This document shows, in pieces, positions 35,077 to 43,072 of a DNA stretch of 64,000 nt; position 1 is the first letter of the stretch; each line of letters begins with the position of its first letter. The DNA is from Lachnospiraceae bacterium. Its GTDB lineage: Bacteria; Bacillota; Clostridia; Lachnospirales; Lachnospiraceae. The notes under the pieces are model-generated. The model worked only from the letters and a program-made list of their open reading frames with translations. It searched no databases and was not told the DNA's origin. A program made the translations under genes and the position numbers. Location: NCBI GenBank assembly GCA_017527205.1, contig JAFXQK010000004.1, positions 1 to 64,000 of the forward strand. The letters are read 5' to 3'.

Positions 35077-36017
35077 ATGGGAACCTTCGCCTTTAATACC
35101 AATTCCTTCAGGAGACGGTCAACCTCCTCCTTGCGAATCTTCGCCTCCGGCGTCAGACTTAAGCGATGATGCAGTACGTTCACGGCAACGGCCTTGACGT
35201 CATCAGGCTTTACGAAATCGCGGCCCATGAGATAGGCCTTCGCCTGCGAGGCACGAAGGAGACTTAGCATCGCCCTGGGACTCGCGCCAAGAACAAAGCT
35301 CTTTTCCTGACGGGTCTTTCCAATGATGTCCTGAACATATTTAATCACGCCGTCGCTCACCTGAACCTTTTCCACCTGTGCCTTCATTTCCAGTACGTCC
35401 TGCGCCGTACACACGCCCTGAATCTCCTCTAGCTTTTTTCCTGCAAGAAAGTTCTTTGCCAGTCGAAGCTCCTCAGCGTCATCAGGATATCCCAGGGAAA
35501 GCCGCATCATAAATCGGTCCATCTGCGCCTCCGGCAAGGGGTAGGTTCCCAAAAACTCTACCGGGTTCTGCGTTGCCATGACCATAAAGGGCTTGGGCAA
35601 CGAATAGGATTTCCCGTCTACCGTGACATGATCCTCCGCCATGGCCTCCAAAAGGCTCGACTGCGTTTTTGGCGAGGTACGATTGATCTCGTCTGCAAGC
35701 ACGATCTGATGCATGACCGCACCTTCACGATAGGTAAACTCGCCCGTCTTCATGTTGTAGATCGTCGTTCCAACGACGTCTCCCGGCAAAGTATCCGGCG
35801 TAAACTGAATTCTTCCGAAATCACATTCCAGCGATTTCGCCAACGTCCTTGCAAGCGTTGTTTTCCCTACGCCCGGCACGTCCTCCAAAAGCACGTGACC
35901 ACCCGCCAGCAAACAAATCAGTACGTTCTCTGCAATGTCTTCTTTTCCAACAAAATATTCCATGATCTGCGCTTTCAGCGTTTCGATCTTTTTCCCTTCG
36001 TCAGCCACCTTCTCCAA
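35073..36017 (-). CDS. MoxR family AAA+ ATPase
   Basis: 314 aa. Walker A DVPGVGKTT near 46-54, Walker B VLADEINRT, sensor 1 VMATQNPVE and the arginine-finger region PLPEAQMDRFMM, then the lid domain. MoxR ATPases act as chaperones assembling or activating envelope and metalloenzyme complexes. First gene of the moxR-DUF58-transglutaminase-phosphoesterase operon. Confidence 0.94.
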   Translation of the reverse strand: MEKVADEGKKIETLKAQIMEYFVGKEDIAENVLICLLAGGHVLLEDVPGVGKTTLARTLAKSLECDFGRIQFTPDTLPGDVVGTTIYNMKTGEFTYREGAVMHQIVLADEINRTSPKTQSSLLEAMAEDHVTVDGKSYSLPKPFMVMATQNPVEFLGTYPLPEAQMDRFMMRLSLGYPDDAEELRLAKNFLAGKKLEEIQGVCTAQDVLEMKAQVEKVQVSDGVIKYVQDIIGKTRQEKSFVLGASPRAMLSLLRASQAKAYLMGRDFVKPDDVKAVAVNVLHHRLSLTPEAKIRKEEVDRLLKELVLKAKVPM

Positions 36018-36382
36018 TCCCCTTTCTTATATAAAATCGCTTCGCGATAACTTTGCTCCATTCTGCTTATCCACTTATTTTACCATCTTCTCCCTGCGGA
36101 AACAATCCATTTCTTTCCCCAATCACCGCATCTTTTTTCTTCTCCTGCCTCCTCTCTTACCTCCCCTTCCCGTCTCACTTCACCCTCCACGCCCTTCTTC
36201 CTTCTCCTGATTCCTTTGCACGTTACCATTTCCTATCGTGCATCACTTTCCCCTTGCATTTCCCCTTCTCTTTCGTTATCATTATAGCGAACTTAATAAG
36301 TGAATACAACGCAGGACCAATATTAACTAAAATATGGCATTCCATATTCTACGTTCACTGGTCACAAGAAAGGAGCAACACT
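36018..36382. other. Divergent intergenic region (moxR / hflK)
   Basis: 365 bp, pyrimidine-rich on the + strand. I see a small hairpin ATCGC-TTC-GCGAT at 36036-36048 just upstream of moxR, and a possible weak + strand promoter (TTGCAT, 17 nt, TATCAT) near 36255-36285. An open frame in phase with hflK extends through it but lacks similarity and an RBS. No RNA gene seen. Confidence 0.45.
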
Positions 36383-37450
36383 ATGAGTGATTCCGCAAGA
36401 AACCGCGCGAACGGTTTTGAAACGCTCGGCGGAAACAAAAACAATTTTAACAAGCAGTTTAGTACAGGCGGCAAAGCCCCCAATCCCTTTAAGTCAGGCG
36501 GATCTGGAAACAGCACGGCAGGACTAAAGCTCTTAGGCGTCATCGCCGTTTTGATCCTACTTATCATCGTGGCATGGAACAGCGCCTACAAGATCGGCGA
36601 GCAGGAACAAGGCGTTCTGGTGACCTTCGGTCAGGCCCAGCCCATTACCGAACCCGGTCTCCACTTCAAGATCCCCTTTGCGCAGCAAATCCGAAAGGTA
36701 AATACCACGATTCAGGGCTTCTCGATTGGTTATGACATGGCTTCCAATCAGTCCAAGGAGTCGGAATCCCTGATGATCACCTCTGACTACAACTTCGTCA
36801 ACGTAGATTTCTTCGTGGAGTATCGCTACAGCGATCCCGTCAAGGCACTGTACGCCTCCAAGAATCCCGTGGAGATCTTAAAGAACGTCAGCAAGAGCTG
36901 CATTCGTACCGTCATCAGCGGCTATCCCGTGGATGCAGTTTTAACCACAGGAAAGGGAGAAATCCAGTCCTCCATCAAGGAGCGCATCATTTCAGACCTT
37001 GAGAGACAGGACATTGGTATTCAGCTCGTGAACATAACGATTCAGGATTCCGAGCCCCCCACCCAGACCATCATGGAAGCCTTCAAGGCCGTAGAAACCG
37101 CAAAGCAGGGAAAGGAAACCTCTCTGAACAATGCAAATAAGTACAGGAACGAGCAGATTCCTTCCGCTCAGGCCCGCGCCGACGGCATTATCAAGAACGC
37201 AGAGGCAAAAAAGACCGAGCGAATCAATGAAGCAACGGCGCAGGTGGCCAGATTCAATGCCATGTATGCAGAATACGTAAAGAATCCCCTCGTCACCCGT
37301 GAGCGTATGTTCTATGAGACCATGGAGAGCGTTCTTCCGGGCCTGAAAATCGTGATTGAGGGTACCAACGGGGAAACCCAGACCGTTCTTCCCCTGGAGT
37401 CCTTTATCGGAGATGCGCCGCTCGTTTCGGCAGAAAGTGTGACACAATGA
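36383..37450 (+). CDS. hflK: Prohibitin-family protease modulator HflK
   Basis: 355 aa from ATG 36383 with AAAGGAG 7 nt upstream. A Gly/Asn-rich N-tail (~1-48), one membrane helix (~50-66) and a SPFH/band-7 domain beginning YKIGEQEQGVLVTFGQ, ending in a coiled coil rich in Ala and Lys (QARADGIIKNAEAKKTERI). HflK and HflC assemble into a membrane-anchored cage that in E. coli surrounds FtsH and restrains its proteolysis. It overlaps hflC by 4 nt. Confidence 0.93.
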   Translation: MSDSARNRANGFETLGGNKNNFNKQFSTGGKAPNPFKSGGSGNSTAGLKLLGVIAVLILLIIVAWNSAYKIGEQEQGVLVTFGQAQPITEPGLHFKIPFAQQIRKVNTTIQGFSIGYDMASNQSKESESLMITSDYNFVNVDFFVEYRYSDPVKALYASKNPVEILKNVSKSCIRTVISGYPVDAVLTTGKGEIQSSIKERIISDLERQDIGIQLVNITIQDSEPPTQTIMEAFKAVETAKQGKETSLNNANKYRNEQIPSAQARADGIIKNAEAKKTERINEATAQVARFNAMYAEYVKNPLVTRERMFYETMESVLPGLKIVIEGTNGETQTVLPLESFIGDAPLVSAESVTQ

Positions 37451-38316
37451 AGAAAGCAATAAAAATCATTCTCATCATATTTGTAATCCTTGTCATGATG
37501 ATCGGTTCCTCCTGCTTTGTCATCACCAATGAGGACCAATACAGTCTGGTTCGCCAGTTCGGAAAAATCGATCACATCGTAAAGAACGCCGGCATTTCCT
37601 ACCGCATTCCCTTTATTCAGACGGTGGATACCCTGCCAAAGAAAACGCTTTTATATGACCTCTCTCCCTCTGACGTCATCACCAGCGACAAAAAGACCAT
37701 GATCTGCGACAGTTATATCCTTTGGGAGATCACGGATCCCCTGAAATTTGCCCAGACTCTGAACTGTTCCATCAGCAATGCGGAAAGCCGTCTGGACACT
37801 ACCGTTTACAACGCAACAAAGAACATCATTTCCGCGACCAGTCAGGATGACGTGATTTCCGGCCGTGATGGCGCCCTTTCCGCAGCCATCATCGCAAGCA
37901 TCGGCAACTCCCTGGATCAATATGGCATTGCCCTGCGTGACTTCCAGATTAAGCAATTGGATTTGCCTGATGACAATAAGGCAGCCGTTTACGAGCGCAT
38001 GATTTCCGAGCGTAATAACATTGCGGCGCAGTATACCGCAGAGGGTAGCTCTGAGGCTAAAAAGATCATGAACTCCACGGATAAGGAAGTAACCGTCATG
38101 CTCTCCGAGGCAGAAAAGGAAGCAGAGATTCTGATCGCCGAGGGCGAGGCTGAGTACATGAGAATCCTCTCCGAAGCCTATGCAGATGAAGGACGCCAGG
38201 AATTCTACTCCTTCGTAAGAAGCCTGGATGCACTGAAAGCATCCATGAAGGGCAGCAACAAGACCGTGATCCTCTCCGCTGACAGCCCCATCGCACAGAT
38301 CTTTTACGGAAAATAA
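37447..38316 (+). CDS. hflC: Prohibitin-family protease modulator HflC
   Basis: 289 aa. An N-terminal membrane anchor (~4-25) then the SPFH domain (ITNEDQYSLVRQFGKIDHIV) and a C-terminal helix rich in Glu/Ala (SEAEKEAEILIAEGEAEYMRI). Partner of HflK with translational coupling (ATGA overlap). Length and order match the E. coli pair, though clostridial forms are less studied. The CapA-like gene starts 43 bp downstream and may be on the same transcript. Confidence 0.93.
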   Translation: MKKAIKIILIIFVILVMMIGSSCFVITNEDQYSLVRQFGKIDHIVKNAGISYRIPFIQTVDTLPKKTLLYDLSPSDVITSDKKTMICDSYILWEITDPLKFAQTLNCSISNAESRLDTTVYNATKNIISATSQDDVISGRDGALSAAIIASIGNSLDQYGIALRDFQIKQLDLPDDNKAAVYERMISERNNIAAQYTAEGSSEAKKIMNSTDKEVTVMLSEAEKEAEILIAEGEAEYMRILSEAYADEGRQEFYSFVRSLDALKASMKGSNKTVILSADSPIAQIFYGK

Positions 38317-38359
38317 TACGCTGGCGGTGTAAAGGTAAAGAATGCATGAGGTGAAACAT

Positions 38360-39733
38360 ATGCGTAAAGTGATTATTTTACTGATAACATCGTTTTCACT
38401 TAGTTTATTGGCAACCGGCTGCGGACAGACGTCTCAGCCGGATTTTGCTATAGAGCCATTTCCTATGGAAGCGATTTCTACTGAAACAACCCCTTCCGGC
38501 GCAGCTTCTTTTGAAGAGCTTTCTCCCGATACAATTTCTTCTGAGGCTATTTCTTCTGAGGCTATTTTTTCCGAGGCTATCTCTTCTAAAGCAACTTCTT
38601 CTGAAGTGCTTCCTTCCGATGCTGCTTCCGACGAGAATCAGGCGACAGGCAGCGAAACCTCAGACGACGTCACTTGGGAAAAGAAGTCTCAGGGTGCGCC
38701 AAAGGAGATTTCCCTGCTCATGGTCGGAGATATTTTGTTGCACATGCCTGTGGAGAAGAGTGCCAGGCGCGAGGACGGATCCTATAGCTATGATGCCATT
38801 TTTTCTAAGACCAAGGATTTGATTCAGGCGGCAGACCTTGCGCTTGTCAACCAGGAGGTCATCCTCGGAGGCACGGAGCTGGGGATCAGCGGCTATCCCG
38901 CGTTCAATGCCCCCTATGAGGTGGGTGACGATCTCGTGGAGGCAGGCTTTGACGTCATCTGCCATGCAACAAATCATGCGCTTGACAAGGGCAAGAAGGG
39001 CGTCACGAATTGCCTGGATTTCTGGAAAACAAGCTATCCGGAAATCACCGTGCTGGGCCTCCATGACAATCCGGACGATCCCCTTTATATTTTTGAGAAG
39101 GACGGCATTAAGATTGCCTTTCTGAATTATACCTATGGAACAAATGGCATTCCACTTCCGGAAGACATGCCCTATGCCGTTGATCTTCTCAACAAGAGTA
39201 AAGTCGTCTCGGACATTCAGTATGCGGAATCCGTTGCGGATTTCACGGTAGTCTGCCCGCACTGGGGCACGGAATATCGCCTGACGGCGGATGCTTCTCA
39301 GGAAAAATGGACGAAGATATTTCTGGAAAATGGCGTGGATCTGGTCCTCGGAACGCACCCCCACGTCATTGAGCCCGTGGAACTATTTACGGATGAAGAG
39401 ACGGGACATTCCATGCTGGTATATTATTCCCTTGGCAATTACGTCAATTGGACCTCTTCCTCGGGAGACGGCGTTGCAAACCGCATGGTTGGCGGCATGG
39501 CACAGGTCACCTTGGCAAGGAGCGAGGATGGTGATGTTACGATCTCCGATTACGGCGTGACCGCACTGGTTTGTCACCTGACAAGCGGGCAGGACGGAGT
39601 GACCGTTTTGCCTTTATCCTCCTATAATGAGGAGCTGGCCGCAGAAAATGAAATTCGCAGGCAGGATCCGGGCTTTTCTTACTCCTATTGCACCGAGCTT
39701 TGCGACCTCGTCTGGGGCGACCTATGGAACTGA
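38360..39733 (+). CDS. CapA family lipoprotein (metallophosphatase-like)
   Basis: 457 aa from ATG 38360 (GAGGTGAAA upstream). Lipobox LLATGC at ~17-22 marks a lipoprotein. A Ser/Glu/Ala linker with repeated SSEAI units (15-bp DNA repeat) spans ~45-95. The CapA fold follows: LLMVGDILLHMPVEKSA, ADLALVNQEVILGG, DVICHATNHALDKG, VVCPHWGTEY and LVLGTHPHVIEPVE. Bacillus CapA takes part in poly-gamma-glutamate export; without capBC here a different envelope role is likely. Confidence 0.9.
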   Translation: MRKVIILLITSFSLSLLATGCGQTSQPDFAIEPFPMEAISTETTPSGAASFEELSPDTISSEAISSEAIFSEAISSKATSSEVLPSDAASDENQATGSETSDDVTWEKKSQGAPKEISLLMVGDILLHMPVEKSARREDGSYSYDAIFSKTKDLIQAADLALVNQEVILGGTELGISGYPAFNAPYEVGDDLVEAGFDVICHATNHALDKGKKGVTNCLDFWKTSYPEITVLGLHDNPDDPLYIFEKDGIKIAFLNYTYGTNGIPLPEDMPYAVDLLNKSKVVSDIQYAESVADFTVVCPHWGTEYRLTADASQEKWTKIFLENGVDLVLGTHPHVIEPVELFTDEETGHSMLVYYSLGNYVNWTSSSGDGVANRMVGGMAQVTLARSEDGDVTISDYGVTALVCHLTSGQDGVTVLPLSSYNEELAAENEIRRQDPGFSYSYCTELCDLVWGDLWN

Positions 39734-39791
39734 TTGCCCCGCATGTCCAATTTTATGAAGGAACATGTAAAGCTTTTTCGATAACAAACGC

Positions 39792-39820
39792 TTTTCAGAA
39801 AAAGTATTTCATGCTACAAT
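39792..39820 (+). promoter_or_regulatory. Putative promoter of the orphan membrane protein gene
   Basis: TTTTCA (39792-39797), 17-nt spacer, TACAAT (39815-39820). The predicted start site falls at the base of the 39823 hairpin. Confidence 0.45.
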
Positions 39821-39822
39821 AC

Positions 39823-39850
39823 GTGCAGGGCTATTTGTCCTGCACTTTTT
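39823..39850 (+). terminator. Terminator after the hflKC-capA unit
   Basis: GTGCAGG and CCTGCAC form a 7-bp stem with a 9-nt loop, then TTTTT, 90 bp after the CapA stop. Confidence 0.75.
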
Positions 39851-39941
39851 ATGTCATCCATTGATCCGCTCAAACATGCATTTCATGCGAATTGCCCGCC
39901 GCCAGGGATGATCAATATCAGAAATGAGGTTAAGGAATCAT

Positions 39942-41318
39942 ATGAATACACCTTGGAAAGCTTTCCGTAATTATCTGAAAGACAATGCAAAGGATCCCTC
40001 CCGGGAGCGATACCTGGAAAACAATCATCAAACGCCCTACGGCCCCATGGCTGCGGGTGCCCTAGGCGTGCTTGTCTTCGTAGTCTATTACAAAATTGCC
40101 TATGCCTTCTGCATGTCAGCGGGTCCGGAGGACATGAAGGCCCATGCGGAATTTGCCCAAAACTTCTATCTAAATCCGGAGGAGTTTTTTAAGACCTGGC
40201 TCAAGGTTCCCCACATGCTTTGGCACTTAATCGTCAAGACCCTGGAATCTCGTTTAGGCCTTCCCCTTTGGGATGCAGCGTCCTTTACCTTTGCGATCTT
40301 TGGGCTGTTTGCCTTTGGCGTCATGACATGGTTTCTCTTCTGTATGCTAAGAAGTCATACGGGACAAAAGAGACTGACGTTTGCCGCACTCGGCGGTTTC
40401 GCCCTGTCCTTTGTTGGGCCCTTAATCATGGCATGGTTCTCGGACGGATACCTTGGCGCCTTTACGCCAAACCCGCTGCATAACCCGACACATATCGCCT
40501 CAAAGGGCTTTGGCATGCTTGCCATGATGGCAGGCATCGACGTCATCCGCGGCTACCGCAAGGAAGCTCCCGTATTCTTTCGAAAGCATCCTTATCTAAG
40601 CTTTAGTCTCTTCTCGCTCCTGTCCGTATTGGCAAAGCCAACCTTTCTGTACATGCTGCTGCCTGCAGGCGTCCTGCTCATCCTCATGGATTTGATCGGT
40701 GCCATCGCAGGGCCGCGTCGTATGACTGGCAGCACAAAGGATCAAGGTTCCAAGAAAGCACAGAACAAGGGCCAGCAGGAATGCCGTCAAAAGCTTCTGG
40801 CCGTCTGGGGCGCCGCATGGAGACTGGCCCTTGCCTCCTTGCCTGCCTGCGCTTATATTTTGACCGAATATGTTGCCCTCTTTTTCTGGGGTACGGAGCA
40901 GGGAACCTCCGTTGTCATAACGAAGCCACTGGAGGTTTGGCATTTTTATACCCTGGATGTTCCCACCTCGATTCTTCTTGGCATGCTCTTCCCGATTTGG
41001 ATGCTTCTTACGAATCTTGGATACTTTTACAAGTCCGCCGAGGGTCGCCTTTCCGTACTTGGCTATGCCTTTGGCGTTCTCGAGTTTTCCATCCTTGCAG
41101 AATCAGGAAGCCGCAAGGATGCAGGGAATTTTTCCTGGTGCATGATGGCGGGCATGACCATTTTCTATGCCGTTGCCGTTTATCGCCTGATGCTCTCCAC
41201 CCTGCAGGAAAAGACGCGAAAAGCGCATTCCGCCTATCTTGTCGTCAGTTGGTTCTTGCTCTTCCTGCATGTCTATTCCGGCCTGTCCCTCTATGAAGTG
41301 TTTACGGGAATTCTGTAG
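39942..41318 (+). CDS. Polytopic membrane protein of unknown function
   Basis: 458 aa from ATG 39942 (AAGGAAT upstream). About ten hydrophobic segments, with a conserved-looking acidic loop after the first helix (SAGPEDMKAHAEFAQNFYLNPEEFF) and a Lys/Gln-rich cytoplasmic loop at ~265-290. The pattern of long first outer loop and many helices resembles GT-C type glycosyltransferases, but I do not see their diagnostic motif and do not assign it. Monocistronic between two terminators. Confidence 0.6.
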   Translation: MNTPWKAFRNYLKDNAKDPSRERYLENNHQTPYGPMAAGALGVLVFVVYYKIAYAFCMSAGPEDMKAHAEFAQNFYLNPEEFFKTWLKVPHMLWHLIVKTLESRLGLPLWDAASFTFAIFGLFAFGVMTWFLFCMLRSHTGQKRLTFAALGGFALSFVGPLIMAWFSDGYLGAFTPNPLHNPTHIASKGFGMLAMMAGIDVIRGYRKEAPVFFRKHPYLSFSLFSLLSVLAKPTFLYMLLPAGVLLILMDLIGAIAGPRRMTGSTKDQGSKKAQNKGQQECRQKLLAVWGAAWRLALASLPACAYILTEYVALFFWGTEQGTSVVITKPLEVWHFYTLDVPTSILLGMLFPIWMLLTNLGYFYKSAEGRLSVLGYAFGVLEFSILAESGSRKDAGNFSWCMMAGMTIFYAVAVYRLMLSTLQEKTRKAHSAYLVVSWFLLFLHVYSGLSLYEVFTGIL

Positions 41319-41378
41319 GCGAAATCAGGCGACCAGGGACTCCGTTTCCAGCCAAACGTCAACTGCTTTCAGGCATAA

Positions 41379-41401
41379 AGCTCGCTTCGGCGGGCTTTTT
41401 T
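41379..41401 (+). terminator. Terminator of the membrane protein gene
   Basis: AGCTCGC-TTCG-GCGGGCT with one G-U pair, followed by TTTTTTC. Confidence 0.85.
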
Positions 41402-41451
41402 CTTGCCACAAAAACTCCCTTGGTTTCCCCAAAACTTTTTTCAAATCCCCC

Positions 41452-41480
41452 TTGACAAAAAAAGTAGCGGGCTGTATTAT
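41452..41480 (+). promoter_or_regulatory. Promoter of the GntR-ABC-VanZ operon
   Basis: TTGACA (41452-41457), 17-nt spacer, TATTAT (41475-41480). Starts a ~245-nt leader. Confidence 0.85.
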
Positions 41481-41481
41481 G

Positions 41482-41506
41482 AGTGTACTAAGCTACATAA
41501 TACACT
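41482..41506 (+). promoter_or_regulatory. Probable GntR-family operator
   Basis: AGTGTA (41482-41487) and TACACT (41501-41506) are perfect inverted half-sites around CTAAGCTACATAA, directly downstream of the -10 box. Such a position suits repression by the YtrA-type regulator encoded 225 bp on. Assignment is an inference. Confidence 0.55.
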
Positions 41507-41617
41507 TAGTTTTCGTTGTCAGAGATTTTGACTTCCATGATATGCATTTCATGAAATGGATCCTATGGAAATGGGTTTTAGGAAATAGGTTTTTCGAAAT
41601 AGATTCCATGAAGCAGG

Positions 41618-41701
41618 TTTTAGGAAATGGGTTTTAGGAATTGGGTTTTAGGAATTGGGTTTTAGGAATTGGGTTTTAGAAATTGGATTTTAGGGAAGAG
41701 G
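41618..41701 (+). repeat. 14-bp tandem repeat, 6 copies, in the operon leader
   Basis: TTTTAGGAATTGGG units at 41618, 41632, 41646, 41660, 41674 and 41688 (ends degenerate); looser copies extend back to about 41570. It lies wholly in the untranslated leader before the gntR start. Confidence 0.85.
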
Positions 41702-41730
41702 ATTTCTTAGACAACAGATTGAGAGGCGTT

Positions 41731-42177
41731 ATGATTGTAATCGATTATCGAGACAAAAGACCTTTATATGAACAAATCACGGAGAAGCTCTCGCAGCTGA
41801 TTATTTGCGGCGCGTTGGAATCCAATTCCAAGCTCCCCTCCGTCCGATCCCTTGCCATGGAGCTGTCCATCAATCCCAACACGATCCAGCGGGCTTACAT
41901 GCAGCTGGAGCAGGATGGCTACATCTACACCGTTGTGGGGCGCGGGAATTACGTAACGGATCGCAGCGAATGGCAGAAGGGCTATCAAAGCGTTGCCAGG
42001 CAGGAGCTAGAGGATGCTCTCATCAAGGCAAAATCCTCCGGTTTATCGCTGGAGGCCGTCCTTGCCATGGCTCAGAGCTGTTATGCCAAGGACAATGCTA
42101 CCGCTTCGCCCGGCGATCCGGGCAATTTGGCAAATAATGCGGTCTCACCCGCTAAGGAGGATGGACAACATGATTGA
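41731..42177 (+). CDS. GntR/YtrA-family transcriptional regulator
   Basis: 148 aa from ATG 41731 (GAGAGG upstream). The winged helix is complete: DYRDKRPLYEQITEKLSQLI, KLPSVRSLAMELSINPNTIQ and GYIYTVVGRGNYV. The C-terminal ~75 residues are short, as in the YtrA subfamily that lacks a ligand domain and controls ABC exporters responding to cell-wall antibiotics. First gene of the operon and probably autoregulatory through the 41482 palindrome. Overlaps the ATPase gene by 8 nt. Confidence 0.92.
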   Translation: MIVIDYRDKRPLYEQITEKLSQLIICGALESNSKLPSVRSLAMELSINPNTIQRAYMQLEQDGYIYTVVGRGNYVTDRSEWQKGYQSVARQELEDALIKAKSSGLSLEAVLAMAQSCYAKDNATASPGDPGNLANNAVSPAKEDGQHD

Positions 42178-43072
42178 GATCAAGAACGTCACAAAACAAT
42201 TTGATGAAATTACGGCATTAAAAAGCGTTTCCGCAAAGATTGAAGAAGGTCAGGTATTCGGCCTCATCGGTACGAACGGTGCAGGAAAAAGCACCCTGAT
42301 GCGAACCATCAGCGGCATCTATTCTCCGGAGGAGGGCGAGGTTTTGATCGACGGTGACAAGGTCTATGAAAACCCTGCTGCCAAGTCAAAGGTCTTCTAT
42401 ATTTCTGATGACCAGTATTTCTTTGTAAATGGAACGCCCATGGACATGATCCGTTATTATCAGACCATGTATCCCCGCTTTGACCGGGAGCGCTTTCTAA
42501 AGCTCATGGAAACCCTGAGCTTAGATCCCAAGCGAAAGATCAATACCTTTTCCAAGGGCATGAAAAAGCAGCTTTCTGTCATGCTTGGCGTCAGCGCAGG
42601 CACAAAGTATCTGCTCTGCGATGAAACCTTTGACGGATTGGATCCCGTCATCCGCCAAGCCATCAAGAGCCTGTTCATCAAGGAGATGGCTGACCGCGGC
42701 ATGACGCCGATTATTGCATCCCACAACCTGCGCGAGCTTGAGGACATCTGTGACCATGTCGGCCTGTTACACAAGGGCGGCATTCTCTTCTCGCAGGATC
42801 TCGATTCCATGAAGCTTGGCATCTTTAAGCTTCAATGCGTTTTGCAGTCACCAGAGCAGCTGGATCGGATTGGGGAGCAGTTCCCCATCCTGAAAAAGGA
42901 GCAGTCCGGCATGCTGCTGACGCTTACCCTGCGCGGAAAGAGCTCCGACGTCACCATGCTGCAGCATGAGCTCCAACCCGTTTTCTGGGAGCTGCTCCCG
43001 CTCACCCTGGAAGAAATCTTTATCAGTGAAATGGAGGTAAAAGGTTATGACTTCACAAAGCTCTACGAATAA
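42170..43072 (+). CDS. ABC transporter ATPase (YtrB/BcrA-like)
   Basis: 300 aa from ATG 42170, AAGGAGG 8 nt upstream inside the gntR end. Walker A GTNGAGKS at 34-41; the signature is the FSKGMKKQL variant typical of this exporter group; Walker B LLCDETFDGLD. It energises the large permease encoded next, with which it overlaps by 26 nt. Likely exports or senses a peptide or wall-active compound; not proven by sequence. Confidence 0.92.
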   Translation: MIEIKNVTKQFDEITALKSVSAKIEEGQVFGLIGTNGAGKSTLMRTISGIYSPEEGEVLIDGDKVYENPAAKSKVFYISDDQYFFVNGTPMDMIRYYQTMYPRFDRERFLKLMETLSLDPKRKINTFSKGMKKQLSVMLGVSAGTKYLLCDETFDGLDPVIRQAIKSLFIKEMADRGMTPIIASHNLRELEDICDHVGLLHKGGILFSQDLDSMKLGIFKLQCVLQSPEQLDRIGEQFPILKKEQSGMLLTLTLRGKSSDVTMLQHELQPVFWELLPLTLEEIFISEMEVKGYDFTKLYE

